Assembly (NCBI GenBank): GCA_022661535.1
Contig: JAKULF010000003.1
Location: 6,660,166-6,724,165, forward strand
Length of the DNA stretch: 64,000 bases
Direction of reading: 5' to 3'
From: Eutypa lata
Lineage: Eukaryota; Ascomycota; Sordariomycetes; Xylariales; Diatrypaceae
Position numbers and translations under genes: made by a program
Notes under the pieces: model-generated
The model's input: the letters and a program-made list of their open reading frames with translations, nothing else
What the model was told of the DNA's origin: nothing
Database searches by the model: none
Shown: piece by piece, positions 1-13,527 of the stretch
Layout of the letters: the number at the start of each line of letters is the position of its first letter
How positions within the stretch are numbered: position 1 is the stretch's first letter

Positions 1-2479
1 CGCCATCCGTAAGAGTACCGAGCACAACTCGATATCCACTAGATCTGGAAAAGATGTCTCGGATACGCCATCTGCACATGGTAGATATCCACGCGATGGA
101 TGCTCGAAAAGGAAAAGCTTCCATTGGAATCGACACCGCCACGCTGGGTAACCCGTCTAATAAATTGAGGAGCTCGGTCGATTTGATAAAGAATGTTCAC
201 CTTTTTTCTTTGGTTGAATCTTCCCGTTCACCGGACTAAGGAAATCGCTGGGACGGTTACGTCGCACCAAATCTGGTCCCAAGACGGCGGCCAGCCCTAG
301 TACATGTAACATGGAGGTAATTTCAGAGAGATAGAAGGAGAAGGAGAGACTCCAAACAACGATCCTCCGACCTCGCTTCTCTGGAGCTTGATCCTGGACG
401 ATGTAGTACTGAAGAGGCGGCTACCTAAGCAACCGAGAGGCTATGAGCAAAAGCGTCCTTTAAGATATGCTACTTCCCTTTTCGTGCCCCCCTACCCAAT
501 GACGACTTATGCCTCTATACCTATTCATGGCGTCTGCTGTGCACTTGTCGCACCGCATACAAGTGATGCGGTACAGCATATTACCAAGCGCCAGGGTCCA
601 AATACTGGGGGCTAATCCCGCTGGGAAGGATGAGCGCCAGATCTGGTGGACAGACATATAATCCTGGTGCATGATCTTTGAGCACCCAAGCGTTGTTTCT
701 CGTTTTCTGTTACTGTTTCTGGCCAGATGGTGTCGTCAAGTAGATGAAGAAGATACATGTTGTTTACCACCACGTCGGCCTACCTCACTACCTTGGTGAC
801 TAAGCGACGCGTGAAACGTCTGAACGTGTGCCAAGCGACTCCAATGGAGGGCCGCATAAGCTGTGCTCAAAGGTCCCAAGTACGAGTGTACAAGTAAGCA
901 GTAAAAGTCGCCTCTTCATCTTCTTTTTTCGTTGGGATAGTGATATGGTATGTAATCATGAATCTTCTCATGGAAAGATGAGATGCAAGACCTAGAACCA
1001 GAAACCCAAAACGCGAGAAGAAAGGACTCCATTTTAGATCATTCCAAGATAGAAATGAAGTAAACAAACACTCAAGTGAAGGATAGCAAGGGAAAACAAA
1101 TTGTATGCCAGCCAGCATTGCCAGCACAGGAGATCTCCAAGGACTTTCCCTGATTAGGCCATACAGACCAAAATAACCTTCTAAACCCCCCCTGTCTTCT
1201 CGTTTAGCTCATGCGGAGTCCGGACTGATCCGAATCTCAATACACCCTTGGTAATCCCAGATCCCCGTCTTTTGGCTGCATATGTATATGGCGGGATAGC
1301 CCTGTGAGGGGGGAAATGGTACGAGATTTGGGGATGGTGAATGATTCACCGCTCTAACGTTAGGGGAATTCAATGAAAAAAGAATCTAATCTTGAATATG
1401 CCATGTATCTATAGATGTTTTCCCAAGCTACAAAGCATTATACACACTACTTAGTACACACAACCAATTCCTCGAGGTGAGATATAGAGCTATTCGGAAT
1501 GTCGTGTGAAAGTTCGTGGAAATTCAGCGGCTCTCTACGGTTCGGAGAGCGCAAACTCCGTACTCGGATCTCGCAAGCCTACCTACCTAGGTATTGAACT
1601 GAGGGGCAATTCGGCAGCTTCACATTTCGACAACATCATAGGCATTGCCGCCTCCCTCTGGAATGCCAAGGAAAATATATCTATGTACGGAATAGTGAGT
1701 GCTAGCAAGTGGTAGCTCTAGTATGTAGCTTTGACATGGTGGAGATAAGGGAGGGAGCAAGCGCCTTCTGCTTGCAGTGTATTTAATCACCGATGCTTCG
1801 TACGGAAGCCCATCTACTTTGAAGGTATTTCGGACCTAACTAGTGAGTGCACTGCTTAGAAATGTCACTTCCTATCGCAATTTCTCAATACACTACCGGC
1901 ATCTAGCATAAGTGCTAACTTTATCCCGAAAACCCCATTTTAAGATATCAATTGGTCCATGGGAATTGGTGATGAAGCCCCCCCTTCCCCTCCCCAGAAG
2001 GTCTTAGATGTGCCACAGGGATTCTCATCGCATAATCTGCGACAAACCTTACAGGGCAGCCAGGGGCAATAACCAGTACCCAGGCACCCGGAAGCAGATC
2101 TTGTGGCTAATGATTTAGATGTTGCCAGGGGGCTTGCTCGGCCAGTGACATGGGACTTCTTGTCGGCTTCCTACATCATTGGGCTTGCATAGACGGCACA
2201 CCCGGGGCCGTTAAGCGACGACGAGATAAAATCATTGCTTAGAGCTCACCGCCGAGATCCTGGAACTCGGAATGACACGGGCAGATGAATAACGAAATCT
2301 ATCTATCCCTATGAGAATGAGATGAGGCGGATGCATTGTCGCCATTATCGCGACCAAGGCGATTATCACGGGAACCCCCATTACATACAAGAAGAAGGCT
2401 TACTGGACATAATCATACAAACAGACAAGGTATTTCGTACACGCAGGAAGAAGAAAAAAGAAGGGTAGGGCTAGACGCC

Positions 2480-2500
2480 GACCCCGACCCCGACCCCGAC
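2480..2500. repeat. GACCCC tandem repeat
   Basis: Three and a half perfect copies of the hexamer GACCCC in gene-free DNA. Confidence 0.8.
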
Positions 2501-2878
2501 GAATAGTGACGAAATAATCAATGTTTTTTTGCCCTTGAAACTTGGCTTATTAAGATAGTTTCCCATTAACGCGTTATTCGTAACCGACTAGTGAGTCGAC
2601 AAGTACGCTGCCGTTGCGCGATCATGATTCAAGTAGCCCAGTAGGAAAATCAGATCATCATCTACACTGGTACGACACCTATACGACACCTGACTAAACT
2701 AAATCTAAATCTACGTTTGCATCACTCCGTATAGTCGCTGATAGCCGACCATTTCCCCCCTAGCTAAGATGATGGTAATGACGGTGATGATATCGATGGC
2801 TCCCTGTTCATAATGCTGCAAGTACGGCCGCAGACGATGTGCACAACAGCTTTTTATCTTTGGGATGGACCCGTACTA

Positions 2879-2906
2879 CAGACAGACAGACAGACAGACA
2901 GACAGA
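2879..2906. repeat. (CAGA)n microsatellite
   Basis: About seven perfect tetranucleotide copies of CAGA/GACA in gene-free DNA. Confidence 0.9.
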
Positions 2907-3383
2907 GGGCGAAGGAGTACTGAAGATGAGGATACATGACGATACACACACCTTGACCCTTGGGGGGAAAGTCGTGCGAGGGTGAAAGAGTGTGTGCGTG
3001 AGGGAGTGTGGGATGTGGAATATCATTTGTGATACTTAGATAAACCTAGGTGTGGACGCCTTTTGCGGCGGCTTGACGCCTGGAAAACTACCTGTTTAGG
3101 ACACCCTTTCCTGGTAGTCCTCTCTTATTGCTCGATGATTCCATTCCCAAAGGGAGAAAAACCAAATACCTATTTAACGTTAGGCCCGATGTCACCCTGT
3201 ATGTAATCCTTCCGGAGATCTAACTTGGCATCTCGGGATTACGGGCTACGCTGACGCCAATGCGAATCCAAGACAGAGCTAGCTGCGTAGCTATGTATGT
3301 AGTTAGGTATTCTACGTCTACGAAGTAAACATCAGATGTAAACCTACTAGTAGCGATGACGGGGAATGCTCATTTGAAGCCCA

Positions 3384-3421
3384 GAGACTCAAGACTCAAG
3401 ACTCAAGAGTCAAGAGTCAAG
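3384..3421. repeat. Heptamer array AGACTCA then AGAGTCA
   Basis: About three copies of AGACTCA are followed without a break by two copies of AGAGTCA. The core word changes from GACTC to GAGTC, so the array becomes its own near reverse complement about its midpoint and could fold into a hairpin. Confidence 0.7.
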
Positions 3422-5364
3422 GGGACGAATATCTAACTACCAAGGGTACTCACATAGCTACCGATTGTATGGCGTCGGTCGGTAAGTATGCATGTACGTA
3501 TCCATCCTACTTAACTATTCTCAGGTTACTTCGTACAATGATTATTTTAAATACTATGCCAAGCCACCTCAGAGTCCCCACCGCCAAGGGAGATCATTTA
3601 CACAAATCTTACAGGGATGTGTTTTTTTATTTTCTCCCATTGGAAATCATCTGTGAAGGGACGAATGCACGGAGCACTCGGTCGCAACCAACCGTGAACC
3701 GGTCTATCTTCAAGTGACCATTCGTTACGACTCTGAATAGTTAGGTGCATTCAATGTTTGGTCGATCAATGTATCCGTTGCACTCTGCTGTAGCTGTACT
3801 TTCAAGCAGTACCATACCCCTCAACGTCGAAACGAAGCAGAGAACCGAATGAGTGAGTGAATATTGAATTTAAGAGGAAGAGAGTGCGATAGAGGCAGAG
3901 TAGGTAGATGCGGGCGGCGGAGCGGAGACGAGCAAGCGCCATGGGCACGTCCCCTCGTCCCTCGTCCCTCGTGGAAAAGCCAAGGAGCAAAGACTAAATA
4001 CCGCCTCATTATCATGTTGTGATACCCCCATGCAGATTTACTCAACAACAGAAGTAACGAAAGAAAGAAAGTAAGCAACCAAGCAGCTTCGTATTGAGCC
4101 ACCTGACATGTATGTATGTCTGTCTATCTACCTAAGCTATCGGCATGGCGTTCAACTTGCTGGATCCTGAGTTACGACACCGCACAACGTCGTCCAAAGC
4201 GAAGGATGCCTGTAGTCAGTGTAGTAAGAAGTAGGAATGCATGATAGACTAACGTAGCTACCTATCATACTGGGTTTCCGTCGAGGCGCACCTCTTGTTA
4301 GGATCGTCGAAGTTCTGCTCGGTCGGTCTTAGAGAGCAGCACGCCTTGGTGAGTTGTCAGTTCACCTCATCGACTATTTATTATCTGTGAAAGTCCCTGG
4401 AGAAGATCTCACGATGTAAGCCCTCTATCGTAACTTCTCTCATCTGGCAACTCCTGGTTCTTCAACTTCACTATTCTCGGAACATGGAGTGCCTGATTTC
4501 TGCTATGGGTGTACATTAGTAGGCGAGCAACAGATGCCCGGGCTCAACCACTACCATCTCGTATCCCTCACTCCGATACATGCAACCATAGGCCCTCCTC
4601 AAGCTACCTGACTATCCAAGAGAATGTGAGAGTAAACTAGTTAGCTTCAATTCGAATCGATTAGACAAGCCAGCTACACGAACGGCGAACAGACTACTTT
4701 GGAGGTGCATATGTAGAGCCCGAGTCTAGGGCTACGCCAGAAGCCACTTGGAATAGATTATCACTCCTAGGTTGATACTACTAGGTGATCATTCCAAGTT
4801 TCTCTAGTCTCACAGCCCGATAGAGAGGCCTAGCAGCATCAGAAACGGATAGACCAGAGAACCTGTCAGTTTGAGATTTCTTATTGCCCGTCCATTTCAT
4901 CATGAGCCCACCCCGGCTGCCCGGCTGTAAACACAGGCCGTTATGCGACCTCGTTTTATGTATGGAAGTATGTAGTCATGTATTGTTGATCGTCTCCTCG
5001 TGCTAGGCGCGGAAGACCCTGCTTGCAAAAAGCATTCCATCAAGCGCGGAAGCATCCAGGGTAGTATGAGGGCTTGCCTTCGGCATCACGCCAGCTGACC
5101 GAAGGGGGTCGCGGCGAACATGCGCACAGCCATTGTGGCGACTGTACCATGGATGCAACATACGCAGACGTTTACTATACGCCTATGTTTACCAATACCT
5201 ACTGTTATTGTTCCCCGGGAACAGCTCTGCTAAACCGAGTAACTTACAAGCTCTAAATGGCTCATCGATATGTACAAAAAAGCCTATGGGAGATGCTCTC
5301 ACCTACACCTACGTACTCAAGATCCTATACTTATCTGCCTACATCCATATCCATCTCCACTCTC

Positions 5365-5410
5365 CACAGCTATAGCTACAGCTACAGCTACATCCACAGC
5401 TACAGTTACA
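5365..5410. repeat. (CAGCTA)n-like imperfect repeat
   Basis: Imperfect hexamer repeat with units CAGCTA, TAGCTA and CATCCA in gene-free DNA. Confidence 0.7.
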
Positions 5411-7005
5411 TGATTCGTGACGCTGGTTCTATGTACATACGTACTACTAGACTATCTCTGGCTGTCAAAAGGTAAAATCGCGGTTCCTCCCCACCGCGGC
5501 TGATGCCGCCATCTAGATACCTAGTCCATCTATCTTTCCAGTCTATTTCTTCCTCTTAGAATGCACCATGTTCATTCCGAGATGAGCTAATCTTCCTTAG
5601 TGGCACATGCCTTTTACTACTTCATGGCGCGAGATGTCACTATGTATGCAGTCGAATAGATATACATACACATACATAATATACAAATATCCATGTATTC
5701 AAGAGGGAACCTTACGATGGGGATGGGGGGGGGTGGAGGGGGTGTACGTGAGGATACATGACCGAATAGTGTGTGTCCTGCGAGAACCCCTTGTAGTCCC
5801 ACCCTCCCACACTCTCACACGCCCGCCTAATCCCCACTATAGAGTTATACACCCCCCCTACCCCCCCTACACACCCTACCCCCTAGTTACTTAGCTCTCA
5901 CTCAAGGTGTGACCAGGGCCCCTTGTCATCTTGGCGTTCTTTTTAGATGGACTGCTCATATGGACCCTCAAGTTGCAGATCGTCCAATAGATTCTTGAGC
6001 TAATCCTCAGTCACTATCCAATCAAAGCTCTCAGTTTTCTCATACTTACTATTACCAGTGTTACCGTCCCCCTCCAAGACTCTCTCTCTCAGATCGATTA
6101 AGCCACATACGGAGAGTTCCTTCGCATGATCACTAATTCCATTCAGTAAAAGTCTGTGTTTTTATTATTTATTTTTCTCGAGTCGTTGATTTTTCTCTGG
6201 TCAGCTGGAAAATGGTAGTAGCTTCTCTCTTCATTTGCAACTGCAATCATAGCCCCAGATTGCTGGACGTGAACTTGCTAGTGTATAAACTATTTGGTCC
6301 TGGTTCTGGCTTTGATCCAGGTCCCGATCCAGGTACCCGCATCATCATCACCATCATCATTATCATTCGTCTTATACCAGTAGCAACAAGGGCTCTTTTT
6401 TACCTTTTCTCTACACACACGCCGGTATTTGGTCCTATTGTCCTAGTAATCGAATGTCTTCTTCGATTTATACTACACACTATAGTCGTACACATACGCA
6501 GAGATCCAAAGTACCCTCGCCTAAACTAAGTTCATTCTTCTTCTACTTCCACACCCCCCCGTTTTACGTCCAGTCGTGTAAGCCATAGCATCCTGGTCTT
6601 GTCATTCTCGAAGTGCGCTCATCTGTCCGCTTGGCCTATTCCCACCTCTCTCTACTTTTCCCTCCTTGAGATGCTCCTACAGAACATTCGTCCTACGTAC
6701 GCTTTCCCTAATAGATATGACCATGTCAAAGTTTTCTCCCTCTTTCGAACTTGTACCCGTTTCGCAGCTGGCTGTGGGCCTATCGTGCCCCTTGCTCTTC
6801 AAGGTACAATTCTCTACCTACATGACTTGAACCGCCTCCGCAAGTGCCTTTCCGCCAATCCTGGAGAGCCCTGGTCATGATTTGCAGCCCTTAAGACACT
6901 ACTAGCATCTGGCATTTTCAACGGCCCTTATCCCTGCTGATCGTTGATTTTCTCCACTTCTATACACGGTTCAAGGACCCTCAGCGGCATTCATCTCTTT
7001 TGCAT

Positions 7006-7052
7006 ATACACACACAGACACACACACATACACACATACACACACACACCAC
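7006..7052. repeat. (CA)n microsatellite
   Basis: Interrupted CA-dinucleotide run about 47 bp long, upstream of medA. Confidence 0.85.
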
Positions 7053-8718
7053 TCACGCAAGGTGCCGTCTCAACGTCACCTGCACATAGATTCCAAAAAA
7101 GGAACCTGACCATAAATTTAGAGATTTAATAGTATCAGAGAAAAACACAGCTAGTGACCGCAATAAACAACTTTCTTAAGTGAAGCTCCTCCTAAAAAGG
7201 CACGAAAAAAGAAAGGAAAGGAGGGGGAGGGCTTGGGACGAGAAGCCCGAGAAGGGAATAAAAAAAGGTACATCCATAGTAGAGATGTCTGTGCAATGTA
7301 AAAGTCTCGACCTGCCACCAAAGAAATCTTATTAACCCCCATATACTTTATTCATGGTCACCAGCACCACCACACACACATATTCTACTTTCCCATCCAA
7401 TCTGAGAAATGTGTTTCGATCTTATTCTTTTGACTCTTTATTCTCTTCATGTCCCTTCAAAGACTTTCTTCTCATCATCACCATCAACTTGTCCCAGTTT
7501 CAGGAACAACGTCTCACACACCATCTGAGAGCTGCGTTTGTTGATGAACCCCCCCTTCCCCATCTACCGATTTTAGTCCGTTTACATATGTTGTTGTTAG
7601 TTAGTATCTTGCCTATCTGCCCCTCCAATCCCTCCTTATTATATCATCTCGGGTTGAAATATGACACGAACTGGGCGGGACCCGCGAACCATAGCGGAAG
7701 CCCGCACTCTCTCTGATTGCAGCAATCCCAACTAACTTTTATGCGAACAGGTTCGGGCTGCCTGCATAGAACGGTATCCACCTTGTCCAGAGAACTGACA
7801 TAGCTGGATCTGAATCTAATACGATTTTTGATATCTTCTTTGTCATAGCTTGCCTAAAGGTTAGATTTCGATCCCTTGCTATCCTATTCTGCCCCCGTAA
7901 TGCACTTAGGAAATCAAGACGAATTACATTTACATTCGGTATAATCCGGTGTTGGAAAAAATTGATTCGATTGTATTGCCTATCCAATTTTGGATGTCAG
8001 GGGCAGAAATTCAGGGACGTCCATTAACAAGCTGACCGAAAGCAAAAAAGCTAGACTCGCAGAAACTGCCAGCGCAAGCCCATTCTTCTGTGGGCGGGGA
8101 AAGGTTTTAAAAGGGGTTCACCTTCCCGAAACTCGACTCACATTCAGTTTGCCAATAGTATTCCCTGACCAATGAGCGCCATCGGGGTATGAATTGCACC
8201 CTGCGAACTACGCTGTCAAAGACTTCAAACCTGGTGGAAGAAAGAAAGAAGCCCGCTCCTATTAATCTCGCCGAAGCAGCTCCAGATCCAGAGAAGAGAG
8301 CCAGTTTAGGATCGGCCAGCCCGTCAACTTTCAGATTTGCAACCATATTTTGCTAGTTCCCTTTTTCTTTTCTTCCTAATCTGCCTTGTTAGCTTAGCCC
8401 TGGGAAACGCCATCAGACTGGATGCTTGTTTCAGGCGCTTCTTGACAGCCCGGGAAAAAGCAATTCAGATCGTCCGATAGATAGGCTGCGACCTGAGACA
8501 CCTGGAACCGCGCAAAGGAGAGACGAGACGCCCCTCCCATCCATAGCTCTAGAGGCCACATCCTCCCTTTACCGTTCTGACTGTCATCTGTCAAGAACGC
8601 TCCAACGCAAAGGGTCCTTACTTTTCTGCAACACCGCTCCCGAAACAGGTGTTTGCTCGTTCCCTTTTGGAACAGACCCCTTCACTTCTCCCCAGTCGCC
8701 ATCATAATAGACTACTTA

Positions 8719-11398
8719 ATGTCTACTGTCAAGTTTGATTACCCAACCTACAAGCTGTTCGAGGTGAGTCAAAAATTCTAGCCCGTCGACTGAGATGTGA
8801 CAATTCCAATGGGTTGGGGGATAGAAGGGGAAAAAATACCCCTATCCTGGAATGCAATCCTGTAATCTCAGCAATGGGGTTTCAGGGAATGAAGCCTCAG
8901 CGATGAAACCTCGACAATGAGACCTGTATCGATTGTTCTATCGCAAAGCTGACAAGTCTGATAGCCTCAGTATCACCCTCAGAGGCCAATCATCGTCGAC
9001 GCTGACGCTATCGAGTCTCCCGATACGGTGACCCTCAGGTACGAGGAGGAGGCAGCCGCAAGATCGAACGGCGGGGACCTTCGTGGGGATTCCCCGCCTG
9101 GTCTCCTGTCTATGTCTGCGTATCCAAAACCACAACCGCAACCGGGACAAATGCACGGTATGTCTATCTGCAGGCCCTGAATACAGCATCTTTTGAATGT
9201 TGCGACAGCGTGTCGATGTGCAGTTCGATCGAACAAGAGCTGACTTTTTTCTCCTTGATTTTCTCAACCACACAGCATTCGACTCGTCAAGATCATACCC
9301 AGATCCTCAGTACCAGTACTCTGCGCCGCATTTCAACGCTGGCCAGCAGTCTGAAAATGAAGCCGCGCAGCTCAACCACATGGCATTCGCGGCCAACAAC
9401 GCGGCAAGCCAGTACATGACGCCGGTGATACCTACGCTGATCTCGTACCAGCCGAGCGCCGGGGTGTTTGGGACCAAGGTTATGGTCAAGATCTCAGCCG
9501 CGTATGATTTGATCGCGGTCACAAGTCATTTCTTCCTCGGGTTTGACTCCCACAAATGCCCAGCACATGCGATACGGGACACGAGTGACGCGAGTGGGTA
9601 TGGCTATGTAGTCAGTGCAGATGCGCCCCAACTCGAAGACACGAGAAGCGGGAGCGCCAGCGTGCCTTTATCACTTTTCATCGAGACCCCCGAAGGGCAG
9701 GCTCTGGCGAACATCGAAGTTGGCACGTTCCTGTATCATGATGCGCAGGCTGGGGCGGGTGAGAGCCCAACTGATAGCGTCACGAGGAAAGGCTCCAAGT
9801 CACCTGAGCACAGGCCGAGCCCACCGAGACATGAACCAGCCCAACTCCCAGATGCGGCTGCTACAAATACTTTTGGTTACCCTCAGACGGCTAGCCAAGC
9901 TGTTGCCCCTGGTTACGATCCAAGTTTCGCAACCAACGGCAACATGATCGGAACTTACCATCGCACGTCGTACGCGACGGACTACCATCCACGACCACCT
10001 CCGCTCAAGACCTCCCAATGGAGCCCGTACGCTTCCTCTCTCGCTGCGCATCGCAGTTCGGGCCTACATGGTCTCGGTCGCCATCATCTCACCGCGCTAC
10101 CTCCCCCGACACCTAGCGCTCCAGCACTCGTCCGAACGAGCACGATAAACCAATCCGGACCGACCGTGTCGGGGCAATACAATTCATACCACATGTACAC
10201 GCAGAAGGTGCACTTGAAAGTCGTGGGCGATCTACAGTCTATGGAGTTGGGATGGACTACGGAGGAGTGGGACAATCGACGACGCATCGTCATGTTCAGC
10301 AAGAAGCAGGTGGGCACCGTGCTCACGACGAGCTTCCGACCCATCAGCGTGAACGAGCGCCCGCCGAACAGCATCTGTATCAGCTGCATCTACTGGGCCG
10401 AGAAGGACGAGTGCTACGTGACGAGCGTCGACACGATATCGCTCCTGGAGCAGCTGCTCACTGCGCCGACCAAGTTCACGGTTGAGGAGAAGAACCGCAT
10501 CCGACGGAATCTCGAGGGGTTCCGACCCCTGACGGTCAGCAAGGCAAAACCCGAGAGCGAGGAGTTCTTCAAGATCATCATGGCTTTCGGGAATCCCAAA
10601 CCGCGGAACATAGAGAAGGATGTCAAGGTATTCCCGTGGAAGATTCTGCCCCAAGCGCTCAAGAAGATTATCTCGAAATACGTGAGTGATTGCCTATCCC
10701 TGAATTTTCTGTTTTTTCTACTCTTCTATGTTCTATCTTTGCTTTGTCTTCGTTTCGGCCTATTTTCATTTACAGCCCCTTGATGTATGATGCCTCGATG
10801 TCCAATCATCTCATCTATCTACTGCATCTAATATGAGCCGCAACTGACCCCGAAGTCTCAGTCCGTAAACCCTACAACAACATTGCCCCCGGGGCCAAGC
10901 CCAGCAGCCTTGCTTACCCCTGTAAGCAATGCAAGCCCCGGGTTGTATGCGCCACCACCGCCCTACACGCCGAGTGTTCCTGACAATACCTATTCACATC
11001 ATGACTCACAGCACTCGGCGGCATCGCCCCGTTCCGTGTCAGGCACGGTATCGTCCACTTGGACCGCGTACCCTACAAGCCGCACGCTCTCTCCTAGTCT
11101 CAAGTCACACTCCCCCCAATCAGCTAGTCTACGTATGCCTAGTTTGCCCTCGTACGCGACGATGGATTCAAGGCAGCAACATAATCATCATGCCTACAGC
11201 ACCAACGGGCGATGGCAGGACGGATTGACATCCCAAACACACAGCCGCTGGGATACAACAGGAGTCAGTGCTGGGGTACCTGCTGCTACCAATGGGTACA
11301 GCGACAGCACAGGCCCGTCTCCGTACACCACGAGCCACCAGCATCATAGTCAGGTGTATAGCAACGGTACTTACGGGGATGGCGGTCATCGCGAATGA
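8719..11398 (+). CDS. medA: Medusa-family developmental regulator (MedA / Ren1 / acon-3)
   Basis: Regulator of conidiophore development and sporulation in Aspergillus (MedA), Fusarium (Ren1) and Neurospora (acon-3), expected in the nucleus. The model has four exons: 8719-8763, 8983-9157, 9276-10681 and 10862-11398, all with GT-AG introns, giving 720 codons plus stop in one frame. Exon 1 is only 15 codons (ATG TCT ACT GTC...) and joins at a GAG codon to exon 2. Two blocks look conserved: residues about 120-185, beginning PVIPTLISYQPSAGVFGTKV, and the family core at about 383-542, including TTSFRPISVNERPPNSICIS and WKILPQALKKIISKY. Between and after them the protein is low-complexity and rich in Ser, Pro, Thr and His, as in relatives. 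The first methionine of the long open frame (about 9197) lies inside intron 2 and is not the start. The gene is flanked on both sides by more than 5 kb without genes. Family call is strong; the exact 5' end is less certain. Confidence 0.9.
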
Positions 11399-11433
11399 TG
11401 CAGTCAGTCGTTCACGTCATGATCGAGTAGGGA

Positions 11434-11448
11434 GGGGGGGGGGGGGGG
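11434..11448. repeat. Poly-G run
   Basis: Fifteen consecutive G residues about 36 bp after the medA stop codon, likely within its 3' UTR. The length is prone to sequencing error. Confidence 0.8.
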
Positions 11449-11791
11449 TATTGAGGATTAAGGGGGTGAGCGAAGTTGCCTGAAAGGACCCGCCTCCTCA
11501 GTGTGTGGTGTGGGGGCTGGCTACACAGACATGACAGTAGTACATGCTTGTACGCCCACACGCACGCACGGAAGCACGAAAGAGGAAGTCGCTGATTGTT
11601 ACGAAACAAATGGAATGCATAACTGCAACTAATAGAACCAGAAACATAACTACATGATATGACTTTTACCGGGCGACAGACGGACAGACAGCCGGACAGG
11701 ACATACTTCGAAAAACTTGGTTTAGCCGCGTCCCGGCTGCAGCAACCGACAGCGACACACGGGACAAGGGGGAAAGAAAGGGGGCACTAGG

Positions 11792-11793
<2 letters not shown>

Positions 11794-11829
<36 letters not shown>
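11794..11829. repeat. (GT)n microsatellite
   Basis: An essentially perfect GT-dinucleotide run of about 36 bp downstream of medA. Confidence 0.9.
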
Positions 11830-11830
<1 letters not shown>

Positions 11831-11906
11831 CTATAAGATGAGATGAGATGAATTACAGTTAATAATGCATGGATGGATAAGATACCGAACAACTGTTGTC
11901 ATGGCG

Positions 11907-11941
11907 TCTGCTGCTGCTGCTGCTACTGCTACTGCTACTGC
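11907..11941. repeat. (CTG)n / (CTA CTG)n trinucleotide repeat
   Basis: About eleven trinucleotides, first pure CTG and then alternating with CTA. Not inside a supported gene. Confidence 0.85.
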
Positions 11942-12146
11942 GAATATTCATGCGGACAGAATATACGCATGTTCACACAAGTTTCGTCACAAGAACCCCG
12001 GTTTATGATGGTGCGCGGTCAGACACAGACAGACTGCTGGCGACGAGGAGGTCAAAAGACTTATGAGAAGGTGTCGTCAAGTTACCTACTTAAATTACTG
12101 AGGGACGATTGTGGGGACTTATACGGGTTCACTCACGGGTAGCAAT

Positions 12147-12221
12147 TGGTGGGGGTGGTGATGGTGGTTGTGATGGTGGTGGTGTATAGGTGTGGTGGGT
12201 GGGTATTGTGTGTGTGGGGGG
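12147..12221. repeat. GGT/GTG-rich low-complexity tract
   Basis: Strand-asymmetric tract made of GGT, GTG and TGG words. The opposite-strand open frame here, rich in Pro and Thr, is a by-product of the repeat. Confidence 0.7.
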
Positions 12222-13258
12222 CAGGACATCAGAGAGCTCGTTCCACACCTGCTGAGCTCCCCCCCCCCCTGTCCTGTCCTTCCCCCCTGCCCCTCCTGCC
12301 CACCACCCCCCTGTCAACCTTGTCTGCCTATGTCAGTCACCTGTTGTGGCGCAAGCCAATCACAACTTCACTTAGGACTCCATCTTACTCGATCCGGTAT
12401 ACACCGTACACCCTTCTATAACCTTATACACCCCCCTTTTCTACATTTTACCCGCCTGTTACGACTTAATGACCACCCGCAACCCATCGCGAGAGCCGCC
12501 TGACCCTACCTTACCCGTCATCGCCTTGGCCTTACCTCAACTCCTTGTTGCCTATCCCATTTCTGACTCACCTAACCCTATCTCTTATCTTTTCTGATTC
12601 GACAAGACCGATTCGACATTCCCCATCCCCCTTCCCTCCCTGTCTATACATTTAACATACCATAGCTTTGACACCCTTGTCGCTCATCCTACCAAGCTAG
12701 TATCATGTACTATCCAGCGTCTTAATCTCGTCTTAACCCTTTCCGGTCCTGCGTTGCGGCTGTTATTCATCCCATCACCCCATGTCTTGCTTTATGCTTT
12801 ATAGTTCGACTCCCTTCCCATGCCCCCTGTTACGTACACCTTACTAGCACTGGGGGTGGGTGATCGATCGACCCAGGGCGGGCAAAGTGAACAAGCATAC
12901 CAAGTATACAATCAAGCAATTCGGATATCCATCATTGGTCACATTCGCCTCGTTCGATCAACTCTGGACGAAACTCCCCTGCTGCACATGGCAACTGGGC
13001 GCATGTGTATGCATGTCTGTCGGCTGCGGCGCGCTGCCGTTGCATGACGAGATGCATGTCAGTTACGCCAATGTCCCCAGCCCACTACCAGCCATCATCT
13101 ATTAGTCGTCCGCCTTCACGTCTTGAGTTATAACTAATGTGGATCACCTTTCGGCAGTCATCTGGATTGGTGGGCTGGTATATTGCTTGTTTCGTTTCGT
13201 TTCTTGATCTGATCTTTCCTATCACCGTCTGTGATGGCACACCCCACCCGTGACCTGC

Positions 13259-13312
13259 ATACACCACACCACACCACACACACCACACACATCACACACA
13301 CACTCATACATA
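13259..13312. repeat. CACAC/ACACC low-complexity tract
   Basis: Imperfect CA/CACAC repeat of about 54 bp in gene-free DNA. Confidence 0.8.
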
Positions 13313-13478
13313 CGATGAGGGTTAACAGCGATGGCAACAACATTGGCAGAGGTGATTGTGGCGATGGATATCCACTTCATTGTACTGCAATGAAGACAAT
13401 AAGGCAAGAAGGTAGCTCTTGTTCCGTCATCGTATGTGTTTCATCTGCGCACGGGCGAATAAGAAGGTGGATCTTCTT

Positions 13479-13527
13479 TGCATCTGCATTTGCATCTGCA
13501 TCTGCATCTGCATCTACTTCTGCATAC
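13479..13527. repeat. (TGCATC)n hexamer repeat
   Basis: Seven to eight imperfect copies of TGCATC in gene-free DNA. Confidence 0.85.

Larger units (their letters stand above)
1..8718. other. Long gene-free region upstream of medA
   Basis: No open frame here looks like a protein of a known family; all are short, without conserved motifs, and do not join into a plausible spliced gene. The region contains many simple repeats (listed separately where clear), CA and CT-rich stretches, and copies of a TACCTAGGTA-like word (for example near 1579-1594). The last 2-3 kb before medA may hold its promoter and a long 5' leader, because medA-type genes are known to have long leaders, but no transcript start can be fixed from the sequence. 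A short or poorly conserved gene cannot be excluded. Confidence 0.6.

Noticed and set aside
9197..9275. Methionine at about 9197 as the medA start
   Set aside because: It lies in intron 2. Exons 8719-8763 and 8983-9157 encode a medusa-type N-terminus in frame across good splice sites.
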